The translations under genes were made by a program, and so were the position numbers. The notes beneath the pieces are model-generated. The model was given only the letters and a program-made list of their open reading frames with translations. It was not told the DNA's origin and ran no database searches. Source: Candidatus Treponema excrementipullorum (GTDB lineage Bacteria; Spirochaetota; Spirochaetia; Treponematales; Treponemataceae). From it: a DNA stretch of 41,127 bases. Shown piece after piece: positions 30,650 through 38,059 of the stretch. Position 1 is the first letter of the stretch. The number at the start of each line of letters is the position of its first letter. The stretch is taken from positions 1 through 41,127 of the forward strand of contig JAHLFV010000243.1 in assembly GCA_018883625.1 (NCBI GenBank), written 5' to 3'.

Positions 30650-31818
30650 GCTTCGATATCCTCTACAATGTAGCCGTCATTGGCACTCCAAGAAACAAAA
30701 ACTCTGTCTTTCCATTGGATTTCAGGTCCGTCATCCAAGTATGTGCTGTGTTGTTTGTATACCTTTACCAAAGTACCGTTGTCTAAGCGGACGTAAAACT
30801 TTGACTGAAAACCGGAATAAATCGGTTCTTCTACAATTCCCGTGAAAATATTGATATCCTGTCTATTTGTTACCGGTGGCTCTAAAGTAATACGGATTTT
30901 CTCCGGTCTTACTGTGTAACAGATTTTTTGTCCTGGTTTTGTAATTTCAAAATCCGTTACTTTAACTAAATCTTCCGTACCCGGTTCTGCATTATATCTG
31001 TTGTTGAGCAAAGGCGTTTCCAGTGTAACCATGTACTCTTGGGGTTTTCCCTCTTCCTGTGCCATGGGAGAACATTCCGTTACTTTTGACGGAAAAATAT
31101 TTGTTTCGCCGATAAACTGAGCCACAAATTCCGTGGTAGGGCTCTCATATATTTCAAAAGGGCTACCTACCTGCAATACTTTTCCTTGATTCATAACAGC
31201 GATTCTGTCGGAAACAGAAAGGGCTTCCGATTGGTCGTGGGTAACATAAATAAACGTAATACCGATTTTATCATGCAAGGCGTCCAAGTCTACCAAGAGA
31301 TTGGAGCGTAACTTTGCATCTAAAGCAGAAAGAGGTTCATCTAACAGTAATACGCTGGGTTCATTGATAAGGGCTCGGGCAATGGCGACACGCTGTCGTT
31401 GTCCACCGGAAAGTTGGTTGGGTTTCTTAAAAATATGAGCATCCAACTGCACAAGGTGAATGTACTCACGGACTTTATCATCTATGAAGGTTTTATCCTT
31501 TTTTTGTAATTTCAGGGGAAAGGCTATGTTGTCGTAAACCGACAAATGAGGAAACAATGCATAGTTTTGAAAAACGGTATTGGATTCCCGCTTGTTTGGC
31601 GGTAACGGTACTACATTTTTGTCGTCAAACAGAACAGCCCCTTGGTCCGGAAATTCAAAGCCTGCAATAATCCTTAAAAGGGTTGTTTTGCCGCAACCTG
31701 AAGGCCCCAAAAGAGAAAAAAATTCCCCCTTATGTATTGTAAAGTTTACATCGCTTAAAGCATGGAAACTGCCAAAATGTTTTTCAACATGATCAATAGT
31801 AACAGAGGACCCTTTCAC
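30646..31818 (-). CDS. potA: Polyamine ABC transporter ATPase PotA
   Basis: The 390-residue ATPase has Walker A GPSGCGKTT (38-46), the Q-loop VFQNYALF, the signature LSGGQRQRVAIARAL, Walker B VLLLDEP with the D-loop SALDAKL, and the switch THDQSEAL. A C-terminal TOBE-like regulatory region extends from about residue 240 and contains a roughly 40-residue insertion near 255-300. It energises polyamine import through PotBC. The start is GTG at 31818, with AAGGAGAC at a proper distance upstream. It is the first gene of potABCD. Confidence 0.95.
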   Translation of the reverse strand: MKGSSVTIDHVEKHFGSFHALSDVNFTIHKGEFFSLLGPSGCGKTTLLRIIAGFEFPDQGAVLFDDKNVVPLPPNKRESNTVFQNYALFPHLSVYDNIAFPLKLQKKDKTFIDDKVREYIHLVQLDAHIFKKPNQLSGGQRQRVAIARALINEPSVLLLDEPLSALDAKLRSNLLVDLDALHDKIGITFIYVTHDQSEALSVSDRIAVMNQGKVLQVGSPFEIYESPTTEFVAQFIGETNIFPSKVTECSPMAQEEGKPQEYMVTLETPLLNNRYNAEPGTEDLVKVTDFEITKPGQKICYTVRPEKIRITLEPPVTNRQDINIFTGIVEEPIYSGFQSKFYVRLDNGTLVKVYKQHSTYLDDGPEIQWKDRVFVSWSANDGYIVEDIEA

Positions 31819-31854
31819 TCTTTTGTCTCCTTGGTAACAGGTCTATGTTCTTTG

Positions 31855-31883
31855 AGAATGGTGAAAATAGATGTAATTGTCAA
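31855..31883 (-). promoter_or_regulatory. Candidate promoter of potABCD
   Basis: A perfect TTGACA (31883-31878) is followed by 17 nt and CATTCT (31860-31855), a weak -10. The leader would be about 30 nt and includes the AAGGAG ribosome binding site. Confidence 0.45.
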
Positions 31884-31914
31884 TACTTTTGAGACATTTT
31901 GATATTGTATTTAC

Positions 31915-31946
31915 AAAAAAAGAGCTATCCCTTGGGAGATAGCCCT
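31915..31946 (-). terminator. Intrinsic terminator of the chemoreceptor gene
   Basis: On the minus strand GGGCTATC and GATAGCTC form a stem (GCTATC 31924-31929 with GATAGC 31938-31943) followed by seven T. It separates the chemoreceptor gene from potABCD. Confidence 0.8.
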
Positions 31947-31997
31947 TTTATAAAATGCTGTAGGGTATACGATCAGGAAATCTCTTCCCAATCACTT

Positions 31998-34133
31998 TCA
32001 GCTATAGGGGGAGGGGGGGGGGGTAGTAATCTCTTCTTCATCTTGCTTAATCTTAAACCGATTCAACATACTTTCCAGAACTTCGATATTGTCCCTTGTT
32101 TTTAATGCCATATGGGTTATATTTTGTGTACTTACATTGATTTCGGTAATGGCACTTTGTATTTCTGAAACAGAGGTGGTAATTCCCAAAGAAGCTTCTG
32201 TAACCTCTTGTGTTGATTTCTGTACCAAGGAAACATTTTTTGAAACTTCTTTTGACGAACTTTCTATCTGCAATGTTGTTTGGGCTATGTTTTGGATATT
32301 GTCGATAACTTGTTTTGAAGATTTTTTCTGTTCTCCTGTAATCTTATCGATTTTATCCACAAAGGATGTTGTTGTGGAAACTCTGTTAGATATTTCAGAA
32401 AATTCATGAACAGAAATTTCAGATGTGTTAACAACATCTGAAATTATAGATGAGATATTTGACAACTCATTTTTTATAGCTTTTGATTGTTTTGCAGAAT
32501 TTTCTGCCAATTTTCTGATTTCATCGGCAACAACAGAAAAACCTTTTCCTGCTTCTCCCGCATGGGCTGCTTCGATGGCGGCGTTCATAGCCAAAAGGTT
32601 TGTTTGTGAAGCTATTTGGGAAATAACACTGTTAGCTTCAGCCAAATGCTGTGACTGTTCCGCCATTTCCATGATTTGTTTTGCAACCTGATCTTGTCTT
32701 TCTTTTCCTGATGCAGTAATTTGAGCAAGCAGTCTAAACTCGTGAACCATTGATTCTACTGTTTGATGAACTACGTCTATAGTACTGAGAACATATTCTA
32801 TGGAACCGGATGACTCTATAATACTTTGAGTTTGCTCCTCTATCATCTGGTTCAGGTTCTGGAAATGAATCAAGCCTTCATTCATGGTGTGTTGAACCTT
32901 ATCCAAAGTTGTATTTTGTACAAGAACCTGATGATGTATTCCGTTTATACTTGCAAGGATTTGTTCTTCGGCGGAAGCTGTTTCCTCTGAGTTGGTAGCC
33001 ATAGTTTCTCCAACATTTTGCAATGCCAAAGAGACTGTTTTTACCTGGCGCATATTCCGTTGTGATGTTTCAATAAATTGATTGACGGAAGAGATCATGG
33101 AAGCTATCTCATCTTTTTTTTGCCTTTCTGGGATTCTGTATGTTAAATCTGCTACCTGATCAGTACCGTTCAGCATTTCAAAAGCTGCATTAGTTTGTTT
33201 AATTGGGATTATCATCAATCTTTTTGCAAAACTTGTACAGAGAATTGTTACGATATTAAATATAATCAAAATTGCCGGTAACATATAACTGAAAATTTGG
33301 GCATTGATATGATTTATTGTACTAACCGGTTGCAGTACTGCTAGCACCACCGTATATCCAGGTACACCCATCTCTATAGGTGTGTACACCGTGATTTGTC
33401 GTGTTCCGTCTTGTATAAGAACTTCTGTATGTACTTGTTTTTTTTCATAAACAGCCTTAATAACCTTGGGATTATTAAGGGTACTTCCTATTCTGTAAGC
33501 TCCGTTTTTGTCCTGTAATGTAGTACCAATACGTATATCGTTGACAAATAAACTTATGTCACAGCGCATCAGGGCAGAGTATTGTTCCAAAAACTGAGGA
33601 GTGGAAATATCCTTTTCCACGGCAATAGTTCCTACGACATTATTTCCGTTAAGGATTGCTATAGAACCTACCAGGTGAATACTGTCTTCGGAGGGTACCG
33701 GCTTAACCTGTGGTTCTTTTGTATCAACATTTAGTACCATACTTTGGGTAACTGTATCTGCAAAATGATATGTCCCTTGTTTATAAACGAGACCACCGAG
33801 AGGAGAAAAAATCGCTGCACTGTCGAATTGCAAATCGGTACATATCTCCTCTAACCACTCAGGAGCACTGCCGTCGTTCTGAACAGAAGATAATCGATCT
33901 CCCATACTCTGAATAAAAATAAGGGTATCGCCGGTTTCTTCAATTTGCTTGTTTAAAATGGATGTCAGAAGTTGTGAATTATTAGACAGAGTTTCCTTTT
34001 CTATCTCCATTAAAACATATTTAGGCCACCACCAGAGACTGAGTGTCAAAAATACAGCTCCGGTAAAAGAGACCAGCGCTATTCTTTTAATGAGTCTTAT
34101 ATAAAGATATTTTCGTTTATTTTTCTGTTCCAT
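31998..34133 (-). CDS. Methyl-accepting chemotaxis protein with homopolymer-controlled C terminus
   Basis: This 711-residue receptor has a membrane helix at about 17-35, a periplasmic sensor domain to about 285, a second helix (YMLPAILIIFNIVTILCTSF) and a HAMP domain. A long cytoplasmic coiled coil follows, with the signalling tip SQTNLLAMNAAIEAAHAGEAG and VVADEIRKLAE. It senses an unknown ligand and controls CheA through CheW. The present frame ends ITTPPPSPYS at a TGA directly after an 11-base C tract. With ten C the frame would continue through IAESDWEEIS to a TGA at 31975-31973 (719 residues). With twelve C it stops at once. A TTAGGA ribosome binding site and a TATACT promoter precede the ATG. 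Confidence 0.93.
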   Translation of the reverse strand: MEQKNKRKYLYIRLIKRIALVSFTGAVFLTLSLWWWPKYVLMEIEKETLSNNSQLLTSILNKQIEETGDTLIFIQSMGDRLSSVQNDGSAPEWLEEICTDLQFDSAAIFSPLGGLVYKQGTYHFADTVTQSMVLNVDTKEPQVKPVPSEDSIHLVGSIAILNGNNVVGTIAVEKDISTPQFLEQYSALMRCDISLFVNDIRIGTTLQDKNGAYRIGSTLNNPKVIKAVYEKKQVHTEVLIQDGTRQITVYTPIEMGVPGYTVVLAVLQPVSTINHINAQIFSYMLPAILIIFNIVTILCTSFAKRLMIIPIKQTNAAFEMLNGTDQVADLTYRIPERQKKDEIASMISSVNQFIETSQRNMRQVKTVSLALQNVGETMATNSEETASAEEQILASINGIHHQVLVQNTTLDKVQHTMNEGLIHFQNLNQMIEEQTQSIIESSGSIEYVLSTIDVVHQTVESMVHEFRLLAQITASGKERQDQVAKQIMEMAEQSQHLAEANSVISQIASQTNLLAMNAAIEAAHAGEAGKGFSVVADEIRKLAENSAKQSKAIKNELSNISSIISDVVNTSEISVHEFSEISNRVSTTTSFVDKIDKITGEQKKSSKQVIDNIQNIAQTTLQIESSSKEVSKNVSLVQKSTQEVTEASLGITTSVSEIQSAITEINVSTQNITHMALKTRDNIEVLESMLNRFKIKQDEEEITTPPPSPYS
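32013..32023 (-). repeat. C11 homopolymer (G11 on plus strand) in the 3' end of the chemoreceptor gene
   Basis: Eleven uninterrupted C on the coding strand are followed by T and five more C. It is by far the longest G/C run in the window. Poly-G/C runs of this length are established slip-strand mutation sites in Treponema pallidum and other bacteria. Confidence 0.9.
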
Positions 34134-34173
34134 GGGAAAATCCTAAGGTTAGTTTCTTTTAATGATATCATCT

Positions 34174-34201
34174 AGTATAGTCTTTTTGTAATAAAAGGCA
34201 A
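34174..34201 (-). promoter_or_regulatory. Promoter of the chemoreceptor gene
   Basis: TTGCCT (34201-34196), a 16-nt spacer and TATACT (34179-34174) lie about 40 nt before the ATG, with TTAGGA as ribosome binding site. The boxes resemble a sigma-70 promoter; I see no clear sigma-28 (flagellar) motif. Confidence 0.5.
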
Positions 34202-34298
34202 GATATTTTTTTAAGATTTTCAATATTTTAGATATTTTATATCGGATAATTTATCTGAAATAGTATTTTAAATAAATCATAATAAATTTACTTGTTCT

Positions 34299-34327
34299 TT
34301 GAAAAAGACATGTTTACATTTTATTAG
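34299..34327 (+). promoter_or_regulatory. Candidate promoter of the 183-aa gene
   Basis: TTGAAA (34299-34304), 17 nt and TATTAG (34322-34327) precede the GGAGG ribosome binding site and ATG at 34361. The surrounding 200 nt is very AT-rich, which raises the chance of a false match. Confidence 0.4.
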
Positions 34328-34360
34328 GTATTATCAATCAAAAAGTTTTCGGAGGTACTT

Positions 34361-34912
34361 ATGAGCATATTGCATGAGTTTGTTTCTCTTATTGAAGGAG
34401 AATTCGATAACAGTCAGCAAATTGAGGAACTAAAAGCCTTGGGAAGAACAGACTTTCCCTTTGCAGAGCATGTAAATACTGTTTGTAACGAAAAAATTAC
34501 CGATATTCCGCCGGATTTCGGAGGAATTTTTATGGTGGAAGAGAGTTACTATACTTCCAACGGTCGTACTCACAGTTCTCCCCATTTGTTCTGTTTTACT
34601 GAGCATGACGGAGTAGTTACCTTATCATCTTATGATATTCCCGGAAAAACCAAAGATTTTTCTTGGAAGACCATGGAATCCGTCTCTTTTAATGATTTGC
34701 AAAAGTCTCAGAAATTTACCCCTGCAGAATATCGATTACAAGACGGTGTCTGGGAAGGGGGTAGCGTAAGTATGTTTTCTCCTGTTTTAAAATTTTCCCT
34801 CTTTGAACGATTTTCCCCTGAACAACTGGAAGTCAGCGAAAGTATGGAAATGAATGGAAAGAAAACTTTCGGTTTTGACCAACCTATCATATACAAGAGA
34901 AAATCCCGATAA
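34361..34912 (+). CDS. Unknown 183-aa protein, possibly CpcT/CpeT-like
   Basis: The product is soluble with no signal peptide. Its start, FVSLIEGEFDNSQQ, resembles the 'L.G.F.N..Q' opening of CpcT/CpeT-family proteins, and a later FMVEESYY corresponds to their 'YlEQaY' position. That family has a lipocalin-like barrel; its best-known members attach bilins in cyanobacteria, which would be meaningless here, so a different small-molecule role would apply. The similarity is remote and judged by eye. A good GGAGG ribosome binding site precedes the ATG. The gene stands alone between the divergent chemoreceptor gene and the convergent gph. Confidence 0.7.
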   Translation: MSILHEFVSLIEGEFDNSQQIEELKALGRTDFPFAEHVNTVCNEKITDIPPDFGGIFMVEESYYTSNGRTHSSPHLFCFTEHDGVVTLSSYDIPGKTKDFSWKTMESVSFNDLQKSQKFTPAEYRLQDGVWEGGSVSMFSPVLKFSLFERFSPEQLEVSESMEMNGKKTFGFDQPIIYKRKSR

Positions 34913-34964
34913 AAAACAGTGCTTGGGGATATCGGATAACTATGTCTAGCAGTATGCAGACTGC

Positions 34965-35684
34965 TTACTCATGATTGTCCGGTTCTCCCAAAGGTACCAT
35001 AAGTTCGGAAGCTAGAACCAGCTCCATATCGGGGGTGGCTTGCCTGAGTTTTTCTTTATTGCCATAGCCTCCGGTAACTGCACAGGTTTTTATCCCGGCA
35101 TTTTTCCCTGCCTGAATATCTGTAGCGGAGTCTCCCACCATGAGTACTTCTTCCAGACGGAGGGGAGCTTTGTGGTGTTCTGCCAACTTTTCATTGATGG
35201 TTTTAATGGCTAAAAGAATTCCTTCCGGGTTTGGTTTGACATGAGCCGTTTGTTCCGGACCGATAACGGTAGCAAAAAGGTGGGCAATATTCAGCTTTTT
35301 TACAATAGCATCTGTTACTGCCCAGGGTTTATTGGAAACTATTGCTACAGGAATATTTTTTATGTTAAGTAATTCCAGCAAATTTTCCATTCCGGGATAT
35401 AAAACTGTTTTGGCAACACAGTGACTTTCATAGTATTGCACGTACCATTGGTATATGTCCCGAAAAGTTGCAGATGTTTGTTCGATTTTGTCCGCGGCTT
35501 CAAGAGCTCTTTGCAGTAGTTTAACGGCACCGTCTCCGGTAAAGGATAGAACTGTTGCTACGGGCAGTGTTGTGAACCCGAAATTTTCCAAAGTTTTATT
35601 TACCGCATCGGCAATGTCTACCACTGTATCGGCAATAACGCCGTCAAAATCAAAAATAATTGCCTTGACTGTTTTTAAATTCAT
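34965..35684 (-). CDS. gph: HAD-family phosphatase, phosphoglycolate phosphatase-like
   Basis: The 239-residue protein has HAD motif I IIFDFDGVIADT (nucleophile Asp12, acid Asp14), motif II VAIVSNKP, the motif III lysine in the following region, and motif IV MVGDSATDIQAGKNAG. A helical cap lies between motifs I and II. Gph removes phosphate from 2-phosphoglycolate, a by-product of DNA 3'-end repair; other small phosphates are possible substrates. AAGGAG overlapping the end of the preceding gene serves as its ribosome binding site, two bases before which that gene stops. Position behind two helicase-related genes fits a DNA-repair context. Confidence 0.88.
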   Translation of the reverse strand: MNLKTVKAIIFDFDGVIADTVVDIADAVNKTLENFGFTTLPVATVLSFTGDGAVKLLQRALEAADKIEQTSATFRDIYQWYVQYYESHCVAKTVLYPGMENLLELLNIKNIPVAIVSNKPWAVTDAIVKKLNIAHLFATVIGPEQTAHVKPNPEGILLAIKTINEKLAEHHKAPLRLEEVLMVGDSATDIQAGKNAGIKTCAVTGGYGNKEKLRQATPDMELVLASELMVPLGEPDNHE

Positions 35685-35686
35685 AA

Positions 35687-38020
35687 CTACTCCTTAAAAA
35701 TTGCCCCTCTCAGTCTACGGACAGAGGTTGCCTGGTTTAAAGAACAGGTAATTCTTTGTTTGTCCGGTTCAGAGAGTAGTACAACAAAAGTATCTCCTTG
35801 ATATTTTTCCATTGCCAGGGGAAGACCAAGAAAAACCTCTTTCCCGTCCCGGGGAGCACTGTATTTTAACTCTAACATGGTTTCTGTTGCAATGGCTGTT
35901 TCTGTTACGTGAACTTTACCTAAAAAATCCATGCCAAAAGCTTCCAAGACTTCCGGTTTTACGGAGTTTGGTTGTAATTGTTTTTCTGTCAGCAGAATTT
36001 TTCTGTGGATTCGAGACAGCAACACCTCTTCCTGTTGTTTAGGTACATGCATGGCGTACAGTTTTTCTTCCATAATATGGAAGAAAATCTTTTGTTCGTC
36101 TGCCGGGGCAGTTGATGGTATAGCTTCGGACAACAAATCTTGTGTCCGTATGCGGGGAATATCGTAAAAACTGCCGGGTGAAAAGGCTTCAGAGGGTCTT
36201 TTTACTGTTCCCGAATTTTCATAGCCGCTTTGTGCAATGATTTCTTCTGCTTGGTTATCATCCTCAAAGTTCATAAGGTAAATAGTGTCTGCCAGTTTTT
36301 TGAAAATATACGGCGATAAAAGAGGATTTTCTTCCATTCTCCTGTTGTTTTTTACATGAAGTACATAGCCTCGATATAAGGTGACGGCACTATAGGTTTG
36401 GAACCAATCTTCAAGGGAAACAAGGAGATTTTGCGGTAGAGGATAAGACAGGTAGGATTCCAACAGAGAAATAAGACTATGGGGTTCCAATCCTGCTTCA
36501 AAAGCCCATATACAGGAGTTTTTTGTGATTTCAAAGGTGCTGGCTGTATCAAACTGTATCGGAGCCATAAAGCGGACTAAAGGCAAAAGCTGTTTTAGTG
36601 TCAATCCCGGTAATATAGTAACTCTAAAAGCCGTATCTAAAGTAATATGTCCTGCCGATTGATGGTGAAAATCACTGAGAGTGAGGGTCGGTGTGTACAA
36701 CAATTCCTGAGTATGGGACAGTCCTTTTGCAGTACCAATGGCACACAAGAGACCTAAATCTATAAGACTTTCCACTAAGGAGATTGCTTGAGCCTCAGAA
36801 GTAATAGATGTTTCTTTCTCTGTTTTGGATGGTTCTGTTTCAGGTGTGTTTTCCCGTTTTTGGGCTTGGTTTATCAATTGGGACAGACGGCTTTGTCTTG
36901 CTGGTGCACCGCCGGGGATTCCGGGTGCTCTTTGCAGAGGTGACCGTGCTGTGGTAGCAAGACCTAGCGTCTCAAAGGCGTCAGAGTTTTTAATTAAAAA
37001 CTCCAGGCGGTAAAAAGCGTCTTCTGTAAGCCCTGATGAGGGACATAGAGATAACAACTGACTTGCCTGAAACGCTCTTTTTTTCAGTTGATTTTTTGTT
37101 TCCCATCCACAGGCTGCTGCTGCCAGATATAGTTGCTGATTTTCTTCTGAAAGTTTTGCAAATTCCATCCACAAATCATAATCCGGAACCAACCCTTTTT
37201 TTGTTGTTTTAAGCAATGAAAGATTTTTGAGGGCTGTCAGCACGTTGTGAAAAAACTTTTCTGCTTTTTCTCTCTCGGAAGTAGATGCTTTTGAGACAGG
37301 GTTTCCTGTTTCGGAATTATTATACGCAGAATCTTCCGTTTTAAGGGGGGCTGAATCAGTTTCTTCCGGTACGGAAAAAAGTTGAAAAAGACCTTGTATA
37401 CTTCGTTTCTTTAAGGAACCGTCCTGGCGGAATATATTGGGATATTGTTGGACAAATGCAAAAATTGTGGCCAAAAACTGAGGGCTTATAGCCGGTAGTG
37501 GGCGGTGGGGCATTACAGTGTTACGTTGAGTCAGTGTACTATCCTGAGGTTGAGGAATAAGAGTACGGAGAGAGAAAAATTGTGTTAAGACTTGTTCCAG
37601 AATGGGATTTATCTTAAATAATACACTGCCGTCATCATGGGTATATCTGAAGATAATAAGTCGTTCTTCCAAATTCATCAACGCTTCGTACAGTTCTGCA
37701 AAGGACAATGTCTTGGCAAAAAAACGGGAAAGTACATTTTGAGAGGGGGCTGTAAGGTAATGAATGGCATTGATAATTTGGATATCCTCAACGGAAAGCA
37801 AGGATACAATTCTCTGTTGAATTTCCGGTTTGTGTAAAAAAGCCCCTAAGTTTTCTATTAAATTCTGTTTGTTATAGGGTGTTTTTATCTCGCCTAAGTA
37901 TATACGCATCAACTCAAAAAAATGATTGTCAGGTAACTTTGTTAAAGCATTACGCCACAACAATACATTTTGAGCATGAGAAGAAAGCATTGTTTTTTTT
38001 TCGTCCCTTGAAGAACTCAT
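35687..38020 (-). CDS. Helicase_C_3 (XPB-associated) domain protein
   Basis: This 777-residue protein is encoded directly downstream of the XPB helicase. Its middle part, about residues 470-590 (FRVTILPGLTLKQLLPLVRF, FEITKNSCIWAFEAGL, LPQNLLVSLEDWFQTY), matches the Helicase_C_3 domain also found at the N terminus of the XPB protein here. Other regions are helical, with a low-complexity stretch near 235-260 and another near 370-405. It has no ATPase motif. It probably works with the helicase in DNA repair or transcription-linked processing; this is inferred from shared domain and operon. AGAGGG precedes the ATG. Codons 6-9 contain an A9 run, followed at once by another in-frame ATG. Confidence 0.82.
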   Translation of the reverse strand: MSSSRDEKKTMLSSHAQNVLLWRNALTKLPDNHFFELMRIYLGEIKTPYNKQNLIENLGAFLHKPEIQQRIVSLLSVEDIQIINAIHYLTAPSQNVLSRFFAKTLSFAELYEALMNLEERLIIFRYTHDDGSVLFKINPILEQVLTQFFSLRTLIPQPQDSTLTQRNTVMPHRPLPAISPQFLATIFAFVQQYPNIFRQDGSLKKRSIQGLFQLFSVPEETDSAPLKTEDSAYNNSETGNPVSKASTSEREKAEKFFHNVLTALKNLSLLKTTKKGLVPDYDLWMEFAKLSEENQQLYLAAAACGWETKNQLKKRAFQASQLLSLCPSSGLTEDAFYRLEFLIKNSDAFETLGLATTARSPLQRAPGIPGGAPARQSRLSQLINQAQKRENTPETEPSKTEKETSITSEAQAISLVESLIDLGLLCAIGTAKGLSHTQELLYTPTLTLSDFHHQSAGHITLDTAFRVTILPGLTLKQLLPLVRFMAPIQFDTASTFEITKNSCIWAFEAGLEPHSLISLLESYLSYPLPQNLLVSLEDWFQTYSAVTLYRGYVLHVKNNRRMEENPLLSPYIFKKLADTIYLMNFEDDNQAEEIIAQSGYENSGTVKRPSEAFSPGSFYDIPRIRTQDLLSEAIPSTAPADEQKIFFHIMEEKLYAMHVPKQQEEVLLSRIHRKILLTEKQLQPNSVKPEVLEAFGMDFLGKVHVTETAIATETMLELKYSAPRDGKEVFLGLPLAMEKYQGDTFVVLLSEPDKQRITCSLNQATSVRRLRGAIFKE

Positions 38021-38059
38021 ATATAATACCCTCTGTTATTTTTCGACAAAAAACTTCTC

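Noticed and set aside
34948..34965. AGCAGT/ACTGCT hairpin between the 183-aa gene and gph as a terminator
   Set aside because: The stem is only six base pairs and no T-run follows on either strand.
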